NCBI GenBank assembly: GCA_002633005.1
Contig: NMRA01000240.1
Span: 415,643 to 479,642 of the forward strand
Reading direction: 5' to 3'
Length of the DNA: 64,000 nt
Origin: Phoronis australis
Taxonomy: Eukaryota; Phoronida; Phoronidae
Shown here in pieces: positions 23,521 through 36,200 of the stretch. Within the stretch, counting starts at the first letter, position 1; every line of letters starts with the position of its first letter. The translations under genes and the position numbers were made by a program. Under the pieces are notes generated by a model, which saw only the letters and a list, made by a program, of their open reading frames with translations, did no database searches and had not been told where the DNA came from.

Positions 23521-24116
23521 TAATGTAATGTCCCGTCATTTTGACAGACATAATATTTAGTAAGGTAAAGTCAGGAAGGAGCCTTAGTCGCTTGCACATT
23601 CCAACAGGTAATGACAAAACTTATGGATTTGGTCACATGATTTGAATGAGTGTTACATTACTGAGCTTGTTGCTTGCTGAACTCTATCACAACACATCCT
23701 GTTCAAAAATTATATGACACTAATATAAAAAAGTTACAAGTCATGGTATTACATATTAAAAGTAAGTCTGCCTCGGTTATTGCAAATTTTAACATACAGA
23801 TTTTAAAGGTACTTGATATACCTTTGTAATGAGTTTCTAATATATCACAAGACCAACTTGAAAATTCGTAAAAAAGAATTTTGCTAATCTATTATAACTC
23901 AATGTATTTAGAGACACTTTCAGTCATGTACTTTGTACAATTGTTTCTTAGTCATACTGACAACATGGTGTACTGGACGTCTGCTCAAGTGATTTAGTGT
24001 TGTTTTGTGATATTGTTTACACATGACCAAGTTACTTGTCATTGGACATTAATGAGCTGACATACATGCATTTGAAAACTGACAGTAGAATGGTAGAATT
24101 TCATTATACAAGCTCA

Positions 24117-24235
24117 CTATTCCCCACCATTCTGTAGGATGGGAGGTATATAACCAGATGCTGCAGCACTTGTAAGATGCGAGGCTCCACAGCCAGAGTC
24201 AAATGGCTTCTCAAGATCTGCACCTGGTTGATTCT
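24117..24235 (-). CDS. Receptor terminal exon: cytoplasmic tail and stop
   Basis: On the minus strand the acceptor is attgccttttcag and the stop is TAG at 24117-24119. It encodes [20 protein letters not shown] and on to PPILQNGGE. No death domain is present and I recognise no TRAF-binding consensus. The intron before it is about 14.8 kb and holds the LTR retrotransposon and several repeats, so further alternative exons may be hidden there. Confidence 0.72.
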
Positions 24236-27200
24236 CTGAAAAGGCAATTAAATGGAGGTGTATAACATAATAAAATGACCATAACTGCAACAAAGACATC
24301 CACCTGACAAAGTACTGACCATTAATTGTTTGAATTAGCTTAGTAAGAGTCACACTGTCACAATTCAATTCCTACTGAATGGTTTAACATGCTTGAAATC
24401 AGGACCATTATACCATGGTGATGTACAGTGGCATGATGTACCAAGTTACAACTCTCAATAACAGCTTAGCTGTTTAAACCTTGTGTGAGTCACCTTAGCC
24501 CAAGCCTAGACTATGCCTACAGTAATGACAGGTCAGTGGAGCCACAGCACCCTTGCGAACAACTACCAGGCTACGGGATAGCTGGGCTGCAAAACTTTCT
24601 CCCTCAACATATGCACAGGCGCTATCGATAGTTTTGTGTTCTAATCAACTACATTCCCTTCTCACAATCTCAAGCACGTCCTTTCCATCAACAACAATTC
24701 AGTTCTTATTAATTCATTTTGTTAATCATTAAACGGTTTGAATAGGAATTCTTTCTCCATGATAGAAATCTTTTTCACAGAACACAGCATTACACCAGCA
24801 TTGCAAGCAGGCAAGATGCCTGTTCTTCAACTTAACAAAATAAATGACGTACAGCCATATATGCTTCTCTGAAATAGCTTGTATTCATGCTATCAATGAC
24901 GAGGGGAGTTTTGTTCGCTGTGAAAAGTTTAATGTTAAGCCCTAATCTGGAAAGTTCAGGGATGGCTTCACAATTAGCCAATTTAAACTAAGTTTCGCTG
25001 GCGCTCAAAATCTACCACTGTTTTGGTACTTCGAGTTTAAAAATAAAATAAAAAGATATCAACCCGTTCCCAGTAACAGAAAACAAGAGCAACGCAGAGC
25101 GTTGAAATGCGCCTACGAATGCATTGCAAATGGTGTGCTTTTAGGGTTATTTATTTGTATCATAAAAATGGCCACTAGATGGCGCAAAAACATACAATCC
25201 ATACAAAAACAGGAACATGCCGTATTTCATAAAAATCTGCCAAGGAACTTCAGAAAAACAAAGGAAAACAGAATAAAATGAAATTGCCACTAGTGGGCAG
25301 TGTCCGTTGAATCTGCTTGAAAGTCCTCATCTGTTGTTATCTTCATGTAAATACACTTACTAAATTTAGTAAAGATCCTGCAGTGGGATTAGGAGATACA
25401 ACTATGGGTGCAAAACAAAACTACCACTAGGAGGTGCCACAGTAGTCAGTCCACCATCATCAAAGGTTGTCTTCACACTGAGAACATATATGCCAATTTT
25501 CATATGATTTGGCGGATACAGGGGTGGACACCAAAAACAAGATTTGAAAACAGCAAAAATGGTCAGTAGCTGGTGCAAAATACCTCCATCCAAAAACAGG
25601 AAGATAGTGTCATCACACCTGTCCAATAGGTGCCTATATTTAAAATTTTATGGGGACCTTTGAAGATACTGAGTTAAACGTAAAACCTTAAAATTGACAC
25701 CAGGGGGCACAGCAGTAGTCAGATCTGTCCGAAAGTCGTTGTCATCTGTAGTCAACATCATATAAATACACTTGCTAAATTAAGTAAAGATCCTGCGAAC
25801 GGTTTAGGAGATACAGCCATAGGCGCAAAAACAAAACTGCCACTAGGAGGTGCCACAGTAGTCGAAATCATCGGGAAATCATCATCAACCGTCCTCTTTA
25901 TAGTAAGCACATACATGCCAATTTTCACAATCATCCTTTGAGCGGCTTGGTTGATTGAGGGGTGGACCCAACAAAACAGACTTGAAAACAGTAAAAATGG
26001 CCACTAGGTGGCACAAACTACGTCAAATCCATCCGAAAATGAGAGGATAGCGTCATCTCACTAATAGGTGCCTACATACCAAATTTTATGAAAATCCGTT
26101 ATGGATTTTTGAAGATACAAAGGTAAGCGTAAAAAACTAAAATTGTCACTAGGGGGCACACCGGTACTCGGATCCGTTCGAAAGTTTGCTCATACCGTCC
26201 TATATATGAAAGCAACACATGTGCAAAACTTCATGAACATACCTCAATCGGTTTTGGAGATAGAGCAGCGGACGCCGGACGGACGCCGCCCGGACGGACG
26301 GATGCAGATGACGGCATAATGCGTCCACATGTACATATGTGGGCGCATAAAACAAGTAGACAGGAGTATTGAAAATGAAATAATGAAAACCGGGCGGGTA
26401 TGAAACGTATTTAAAACCATCAGTCTTTTGGGAAGCAGCCCTTGTTCAAGATAAACACAAATTCACCTGTTTAGTCATTTTGTAATATTTAAAATGCATC
26501 AAGTTAAAACTGCACTCCACAGCAGGAGGCTTAACTCAGTGCAAATGCCAGAGAAATCCAATTTTGGAGTAATAACAACCATCACTGGTGAGCCAGTAAT
26601 GCTAGCTATTACCTTTCTACTTCAGTTGCTCAGAACTACATCAATACAAAGGGCGTGCTGAATAGGCATAAAAGTTGTCTGGGGCTAAGGGAATCTGAGT
26701 GGTGACCAGTGTAAGCCAGAAATTCTCCACATGAGCCATCTGAGAATGATCAAGCTCAATACCAACAAAATAATGTGCCACTCAGTTACTTCGGATTAGT
26801 ATTGAGAGAAGCAACAGTCCTCTGTTACCCACCAAGCATTATGGTTTTAGAACTGGAGCAAAGACCTGAGGCTCACACTTTGCCAGGATTCTCCATTTAT
26901 GGCCTTTTATTATAATAGAGCCCTGCTCTCGCTTTTAATTTCAGCCGTTGACTTTGCACACTCTTTAAATTCTCTCAACCTATTTTAATTTGATTAGCTA
27001 GCCCAGAATAATGCGAAGTAAAGTAAAAATTATTTAAATTCTTTACTTTACAGTGCCAACATCATTGGCAAAACTTAAAATGAGACCAGTCTACTTTTCT
27101 ATGCAAATTTCATTCATTCTTGGAACACCTTAAACAAAAAGATTTTCTGCAAAGCAGAAAACAAGCACTAAATTTTAAAAAAATTGAGACAGTCTGCCTG

Positions 27201-30200
27201 ATAGTCATTGAGTGTTCAACAGCAAACGAAGACCATATTTGGTCTAACATAATTGGTAGTCTTCCCTCTTTTAAAAGGATACCAAGCCCGGCGGGGATCC
27301 CAGAGCTTTTTTGGCATGAAAAGGTAACCAATTTTCTTTGGTGCCACAGTCCTCTATGGGTATCCTGATGCTTGGAAATGGTTGTCTGGGAGGTTCGCTC
27401 TAGTGGGTGTGGCCAGGAGAGCCAAGAGAATGACACTCAGAAATTGAGCTAGATCAACTTTTCTGGTAACGACTTCAAACTGCCTTCAATACCTATTGCA
27501 TAATCCACTGTATCAATATTGGTCACTGCCAGACAATTTGAGTGGTGGGGAATATCAGCCGGTTATAAACAAGCCGGTAAAAAATTGAGCTAGATCAATC
27601 CAAGAGGTAACCGCATGAAATCAGTTGCAAAATATTCACCGTGAGCCCAGGTATCACGAATGAACACTGCCAGACAAATCTAGTGGTGGGTTAGCGCTGC
27701 CAGACATGCCCAAATACAGGAGTTGAGCTAGATCAACCTTCAACTAAGGTAACTGTTTGAAACCAATTACACGATGTTCAGCATCACTGTACATGGCACA
27801 ACAGTTAGATGCCAGACAATTTCAGTGGTGGGGGCCCCTGCCAGACGATTACCAAAAAGGGTTAAAAATTGAGCTAGATCAACCCAAGAGGTAATCGCTT
27901 TTAAAAAACCAGTTGCAAAATACTCAACGTAACCCCAGGTATCACGAATAAACACTGCCACACAAATCTAGTGGTGTGTTAGCCCCGCCAGACACGTCCA
28001 AATACCCTAGTTGAGCTAGATCAACCCAAGAGGTAACAGCACGAAATCAGTTGCAAAATATTCGCCGTAGGCACAGGTATCAAGAATAAATACTGCCAGA
28101 CAAATCTAGTGACCCGGTTATCCCCGCCAGAAAGGCTCAAGTGCCTACTAAGCTGAGCTAGACCAATCCACCAGGTAACCGTTTGAAACAAATTGCACGA
28201 TGTTCAGCATCACTGCACGTGGCACAACAGTAAGATGCCAAACAACTTCAGCAGTGGCGTGCCCTCATCAGACAAATTATAAAGAATCGAAACAAAATTG
28301 ATTATAAGCCCATTCAGACTAAATAAGCATCACATTCAGGAACCAGGCACTTCGATTTTCAGTAAAGCCAGTGAGTCTGTAGGACATTGACACAAGGTGA
28401 GAGATATTTGTCTGAAAGTTTGTCAGAGCATGAAAACCAGAAACATCGCGCCTGAGGTTGGACCAACCTCACAAGTCTGTGCGACAACAGCGGAATACTC
28501 CATATATGATTCGCTATCAAAAACAAAAAACCTAAAATCCGTCCATGAGGGATGACACATTGTGTTTGCACAAATTCCGATTTTTTGTTGTCCCATTTTA
28601 CCAGTCTAAACAGCATCCCTGTCTTTGGACGAGTCATTTGATGCAACGGCTAAAACAAGGAATAATAGAAATGCCGTCTTTTGCTTCCGTCTGCGTTATG
28701 TATGCGTGCCAATTTCCTTCATTCCACACAGTGATTAATGGCAAATATGGGAAAACTGATCAGTTTTGGGCAATCTACATCTTTCTCATAAACCGAGCCC
28801 ACAGAGACCTCCAGAGATGCAAAACCAATGATGTCAGTAGCTATAGTAACAATTTCCCCGACAGTGCTAGATGTATTCTTTGCCTTGAACCACCCAAACT
28901 ACGTCAGATGGGGAACACTGTGGGAATAACGAGTCCTGATAGTTTTTTAATTTAGTTAGATTGACAATCATTTCATTTGCATGACACAATGGAACTGTTT
29001 GCTTTTTGTCTTCAAATTGAATATAAAACATGTTCAAATTAATTATCCATAGATGTTGTATATGGTGCTCAGTCATCGTCGCGACAGCCCCAAGTATCCA
29101 CATTGGGGAAGGGGATATCCAACCACTATGTATAATCTTTTTGGAAATTGTGACTGGTTTGCAATTGAATTAAACAAAGATTCTAGTTGATGTTTCACCA
29201 TTTTACTCTTATTATTAATAGTCACAGCTAGGGGGGGTTCGGGGGTTCTATCGAACCCCTCCCCCACTGAAAAGGTCCAGCCCCAGCTTATGCATGAAAG
29301 ATAGGATATAAATGGACAACAACAAAATTGTGGTAGCTACTGGTGCTACTTATAACTACAATGATAACTAAGTTAGTAATAATTTTGAATTTGCTCCTGA
29401 TTCAAAGCGCTTCACGTGGCTTCAGGCCGCATTCGGACAAATTCACCCGACTGCCGCTCTTTGTGTAGATGACAGGATAGTGCATACGACAAGAGGAGGC
29501 TTTGTATTATTCATTATCTACCTGCCTCGTGGCTATACCAAAGGGAAACAAGAGAGTCTAGAAGTGAATGTCTATGCCTACGCCAGAAGGCAATTGCTTA
29601 TGCAGAACGAACAACTGTGGATGAAACACTAAGGTTTATTGAGAGCTAAATAGAATGTACGAAACCAGAACAAAATGGCAGACGGCAGAGAGAGGGCGCT
29701 GACTACAGCGAAACGACATCTGGCAGGCTGGCGTGACTTCTCTTTCTCCACAAAAACATAAACTAATAACAAATAAGTAGGCTAATAAAAGTGAGAAAAC
29801 TGTAACTGTCCTTAGTTAAGTACGTAATCCTACAAATACGAGGGTGGGCAGTGAGAACGCTTTGGTCGACAACAGTCGTTGGCCTCTGTGAGAGTGGGTT
29901 GGGCATCAGAGCAAGCGTTGGGTACATCGTAGGGGTTGTTGTCATTAGAAGAAACGGTGGCATCGTTCGGAGGCAGCGACAATGCCTGAGGAACAGGCGG
30001 AAGCGGAAGATCAGGAGGCAATGTGACAGACGCAGAATCAGCAGATGGCATATCAACAGGACGAGTGTCAGTAGAGTACGGTTAATCGTCGTCATCCAGC
30101 GTCGGAGCTGGTAAAGGCAACTCGGCACGCAGAGACAAAAACTCGGGCACAACGTAGCAATCATCCATTTGACTTTGTATGATGTGGAGCGTAGTTGCGA

Positions 30201-33200
30201 ACCAACAAACTTGCGGATATAACACCTGTCATCCTCGATGGACACTACCAAGTGTCGATCACGAGCCTTTGTCTTGTCGCGATCTGCGTGGAGGTACACT
30301 AGATCACCTACAGCCAAAGAGGTAGGGCGAAGCCGGTGTCGTCCCTGGGGATTTTTCGATCTTTCGCAGTGTGAATGATTCGCAGTCCGGGCACGGTGTT
30401 GTTGTAAGCTTATTTCTCTGTCAGACACAGGGAGTTGTTCATTGGTATACTGATTTCGTTGGAACCAAATTTTTCGAGATGACAAACCGCAAGAGCGAAG
30501 ACAGGAATTGAGTCGGGCTGTGGCGATGCTCAGACCTAGCTTAGTCACTGGACCCCCTCCAGGTTGCTGGCACAACAACTTGTTCTCAAGTTCAGCAATT
30601 GCCTTTTCTGCAACGGGGTTCTTGTTTGTGTTCTTGACGCAACCAACTTCTAAACGTATGCCAACTGAGTGTAACAGCTTGTCGTTCTGGAGCGCACGAA
30701 ACCCAGGTGCGGGATCGACCCGGACAATGGCCGACGGTCCATCAAGTGGGAGTAGTTCTGACAGGAGTTGGACTAGAGCGTCTCGGAGCAAAGTATGTGT
30801 CTCAGTGTCAATAAGACAAGTGGAAGAATACGATGTGACCGTTTCACACACAAGAAGAATGAGCTGGTGCGAACGCTTCAAGACATCTGCAGCGAAGCAA
30901 ATGCCTGGAACCTCGGGCGGATCAGTAGTCGATTGTGGGACAAAAGCACAGGGAGAGGCTTTCAGGTACGCACATACGAGGCATGATTCAGAAACCCAGT
31001 CAATGGCTTTATTGAGATCTAACGCGTAGAAGTGGCGACTGACAACCAGCTTCAGTTGATGCTTGGAAGGGCGGTCAAGCTTGATGTGAATGGCAGTAAG
31101 CAACCCTTCAAGAACAGCTCGGGGCACGACAATCATCTCGGAAGCACCAAACAGAGGTTGGCTTCGACGTACAACGAGTAGACCATCACGGGAGATAGTG
31201 GTAACCCTGAGGTAATGCTTCACGTCTGGTAAGGAACTGAGCTTCTTAGAAGGGCGAGTGCCCTGTTTCAGATGAGCACGGACACGTCGTAGATCAGGAC
31301 ATTCTAACTGAGTTGCAATCCAGCTGGAGCGAGTCGTGAATGGGAGACGAGTCAATCCTTGCAGGATGTCGTCAACGCAGATATGTCTCACGACAGAATC
31401 TTCTGTGGCGATGATAAACGAACGTACTTGGCAACATGGGTCACTGCAGTCGAGAGCGTTGCGACTCGCGAAGTCTGACGGAATGTTTGCTGAACCAGCT
31501 AGGTGTGACAAGTGAACCTGGTAGCGGCTGACAATAGACAGAAATGATGTTACACGAGGACTAGATGAGAATTCTCCTCTACATAGTTTCTCTACTGCCT
31601 GGACACACGGCTTGCTGTCTGTGAGGAGACAAGTCCAATGCTTCGATTGGATAATAAACGGACTGAAGTGTTTGACGGCAGCAGCTATAGATAGGGCCTC
31701 AATCTCGCACGGGAGCCAAGTGACTTGGTGTTTGCGAAGTTTGACGCTGTAAAACCCAGCAAGACACAGCTTCTGCCCTCGTGTGACATAGAGCGTTGCC
31801 CCTACTCCATGACTAGTGACAGACCCATCAGTGACAATCCACAATTGGTCTGAGGGACGAGGTAACAGGTGAAAGATGGAGGTTACAACAGTCCAGGGCC
31901 TGGAGTACACGGGTCCATATATCGTAAGATCATCTGGGATATTCGCACCGCAATACAAATCATCAGCCAGTTTAGCGACTTTGTCCTCTTGAAGAAGGTC
32001 TCCAAGGACGCAACACATGAGTTCTTCGAGTGCAGTTTCTGAGCCGGGTATACCCATAGACATGCACCCCTTTAAAGGGAGTGCAGACGCCACAGTATTT
32101 CATAGAAGAACGGTCCAATGGTATCTGATAGAAGGCACTGGTGAGGTACATAACGATGATGTACCTCCAGCATGCGATGGTGTGAAGTGTGGTATCTACA
32201 TCGGGCAGAAGGGACTGTTGGGGCTTGCAGTAACGACCAACATCCGCGAAGGCAGTGACTAGACGAAACCCACCGTTTGGCTTCTTCACTAGTAAAGAAG
32301 GTTTCAGGTACTCAACAGTGATACCGATGTCCTCCGGTCGACGAAAGATACCTTCCTTCTCAAGATCATCCAACTTGGTTTGTAACTCCACTAGTTTGTC
32401 ACAAGAATATTGTGGGACACATCCCTTTTGCTGGGGTGCTTGGACGGGGCCCATGTTCACCACAGCCTTGAATGGGCCCATTGTAGCCAGGAACGCGAGG
32501 GCTAAACACCTGGTTGTACTCATTCATGACACTGCAAAACAGTTGTCTGGTCTTAGGTGACAGCAAACAGTCAGGGTCTAACACAACAGAGCTCGAATAC
32601 TTTGTTGTAGATTCTGTGAGAGTACGCGTGGAGCTGGTTGGTGGTACAGAGTCCGTGACTAGCTGGAAGTTCGGGGCGGTAGCTCGAACTTGACCAAAGT
32701 GGTTGTTACGAGGGATGTTGTATGGTTCCATGGAAGAGTTTACAATCCGAATCTTGCCACCTACAGACTCAACTATAGCAGGCTGAGGCCATGGCTTACT
32801 TGAGTGGATGCCAGTATCAAGCCGTGGCTCAATGGCAATGAATCCATCAGGATCAACATCTGGTGGGACGGAAACCTCCAAAAAATCTGCCACAAAACTG
32901 TGGAGTACCTCGGTGATCGTAACAGATGTGACTGCGTGAGGCGGACATGATGTGGGCTTGAGGCAGACTTTGTCCCAGAGCCGTAGGTGATTATGTCAGT
33001 CCCTCGGATTGTGATTTGAAGCTTTGCTGGTCAAACAGCGATATGGTTTGAAGTCAAGAAAAAACAGCGACTTCCAGATCGTCAACGACGAGTGCCTTGA
33101 GGAGCAATTTTTGGTCATTTCGGGAAACCGAGAGTGACGTTTCCCCGACTACGGACAACAGTGACTTACCGTCACCTTGGAAAGCGCACTGAGTACTGGG

Positions 33201-36200
33201 TTTGATGGGGGCGTCAACCTCGTGAAGGATGCCTTAATCCTATTAGTCTCAGCACCTGTGTCAACGGTGAGAACAACAGGATGATGAGTGTAAAACACTT
33301 TGAAAGTAGGAGACTTGTTCACACGGACACGGTGGGATGACACGCGAAAGTTAGAGCAGTCGTCATTATCGTCCACATTGGCGTCATTTACACTATGGTC
33401 TTCGGAACAGGTAAGTTGTCGCGACTTACTTATGAAAAGACGATCTTGTGGTGGAAGAAATGGGCATTTGCTGAGAAAATGCTGTGTCTCCGCACAACGA
33501 GCTTGCACACACACAGGGGGCACGATGGTCTGCTGGTTGAGGTCCGTTTGGGTGTCTGGAAGTTAGAGCGTTTGGAGTACTGTGGCGTAGTACCTTAGCA
33601 TCTGCAGTGTGTTTTATTTCGTCAAGCAACGAGTCCATTGCTTAAGAGATCTCTGGTTTTAGTGTGGCTAGGGTACGAGATCGGAGTTCGGTGCCGTAAC
33701 GTTACTTTACTAGGTTAGGGAGATCAGGATGAAGGAGTTTTAACCATGTGAAAACAACCATGTTCTCTAGTGTGGGGGTCAGCTCTTCATCTATGGTGAC
33801 TACTTCCGTCATGATGTCGAATGGTATCGTGGGCCTGTAGTAGACTGTCTTCGACAAATAAAGTGAGTCTTTGATACAGGTCTTCTGCTCGCTCATCAGC
33901 TTCGAGGACGATGTTGCTGAAGTCTAAAAAGTGAGTACCGGTAGATTGTAGGCCATAATGCAAATGAATGGCTTGCCATATGTTGGCCAGTGATGTGGCG
34001 TTCTTCACTATGGTATTGCGAGAAATTACTGGACAGTAGTTTGCCACTTGGCCAAGCAGGAGCTCCAGGTGTTGGCACTTCTGAGCAGCAGTCCTCCTGT
34101 GACTCTTCGACGCCATCGCCGTCAGCGACCAAACCCCGGTGAGGTGAGGTAGGACTTTTCTTCCTCCATGGCACTCTGTCAACTAGGAAGTCAGCAAAAT
34201 TCTTGTCAAGGGATAGTATGTACAGTAGGTTCTGACGCCAAGCCTCAAAAGTTGTTATTGTCTCGTTTTTGGTTAACGACCATTGTTTAGGCGCTCTCTA
34301 CGACCTGTTGCAGATGCGAATAAAGTGCAAAACAATGTCAGTTGTCACGGTGTGTGGACCAGTTGTAGTGTAAACTGGTTCGTCCCGCTTTGAAATGGAA
34401 TAACGTACGTGCGCTGCGGTAATTGACGGGGATCGGGCATAAAGTTCATTATATAACATTGCCACCACGCCAGAAGGCAATTGCTTATGCAGAACGAACA
34501 ACTGTGGACGAAACACTAAGGTTTATTGAGAGCTAAATAGAATGAACGATACCAGAACAATTAAAATGGCAGACGGCAGAGAGAGAGGGCGCTGACTACA
34601 GCGAAACGACATCTGGTGGACTGGCGCTAAGCATAAACGTCGAGCCCTACGACCTACTGAGTAAGCTACATACATGTAGCAATGAGAGAGCTCCCAAAAA
34701 ATTAGTGTGGTGTGAATGCCTTAAACTCAGCCAAGAAACCAAGCAAGAAAATTGATTTGTTATTCTGCTATTTTGGTTTAATTACAAGCATTAGTACGGT
34801 AGAGGTGTAAGCATTTTCAAATTTTGAATTGAAAGTGATCGTCAAATATGCAAATATGTTGTTCATCCAGTGTCCACTTTGATTGTGGATTGGTGCATTG
34901 ACATGTACATGTGTGAGCGTTTCTGTTCCTTTAAATTCAGTATACGCTGACGGTAAGTTCATTACAGGCAGTCCTCCGTCAACCGCCGTGCTAAAAAATC
35001 AGACATTCAGTTTTCTTGCCCTGAGAATACCCCATTGAGCATTTTCACGTTATGATGGATAAGTAGGCCTAGATCTCAACTTTGGTGAATGAAAATCTTC
35101 TCTACTCAATCAATATCAATGGTTCACAACTCTGCAGACTTCATACGAGCTACGAACTTGATGGAAAAGATAAGTGGTTAACAGACTGTGCTTGAATAAT
35201 TACAGTTTATGAATTATGAGTTTCTAGTCCAAGTCTGCACTTGAGGACCCTTACATTCATGCTACAAACTCAAGTAAAAACTCGAAATTTCGATTTCAAA
35301 CTCGAACTTTAAGCTTTAATGTTGGGTTTATCAACTGCATACTAGGACTCATAAATTATCCACATAAATCATTATGTACTCGAACATAGAATAATAGACA
35401 CTTCTTTTGAATTTGTACAAAAGTAGACTAAGAAATGCCAAACACAATTTCGAGTTCCATATCGAGTAAAAAGATTCGAGACAGGGCCCAGAACTCCGAC
35501 AGTTCACTACTCTTGATTGTGTGATCACGACTCATAATCTCAGAGACAACATCTGAGGTCAACCCTCCGGCGACCAATGGCAATATCAAATTTAAGAAGA
35601 CTGAATAGGGTTCCGACTTCGTGAGGAGTGGCAGGGACAGGGTGGCCAACGAACTTCATTTAGTTTCGACCTGGCCGTGCGCATCGCACTGCAATGTGAT
35701 CTTGACATGGATTTAATGAATGTGTCATGGTTGATAATTCATCAGTATTCCTACTTCATATCATTTTATAATGCAAGTGCATTTAAGACATGCGGGCAAT
35801 TTCTCATGCACAGTGAAATCTGACCACCGTTTCCTAATTTGTGCTTGCCAGCTGGAGATGGTGGTCACTGTCTACATGAAATCCAAATGAAGAGTTTTAG
35901 TGCCCGGGCATTGTTTTCGAGCAGTGAATCCTCGGAGTAGTGAACCTTCAGAATTGTGAACCTTCGAGTTGTGAACCTTCAAAATAGTGGGCTGTTTCCA
36001 TTTCCAGCGATGTAAGCAACTTAAGCAACACGCTAAAATACAACCAGATAAAGTTTTGTCATTCACCGACTAAACTTCACATTTCCGTCTGAGTATGCAA
36101 TGAGATGTAATCATTCATTTAAGCATGGCTGATTTGAAATTTTGGCAGGTGATAATGCGAGAACGTTCTCTTTCTGGACTACATTACATCCGAATTTGAG

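Larger units (their letters stand above)
29581..34626 (-). mobile_element. Broken Ty3/gypsy-type LTR retrotransposon (about 5.05 kb)
   Basis: Two direct terminal repeats (29581-29733 and 34468-34626) enclose gag-like, zinc-knuckle, retropepsin, reverse transcriptase, RNase H and integrase remnants, read on the minus strand in that order. The order RT-RNase H-integrase fits Ty3/gypsy, although BEL/Pao elements share it. The element lies in the receptor's last intron and in the same orientation as the gene. It is inactive by sequence: there are several frameshifts, and the first catalytic Asp of the reverse transcriptase is a Tyr codon (plus 32146-32148). The bases next to the ends share only CTA, so no clean target duplication is visible. 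Confidence 0.88.

Noticed and set aside
30508-31029. 173-codon plus-strand frame
   Set aside because: It is the antisense of the retrotransposon pol frame.
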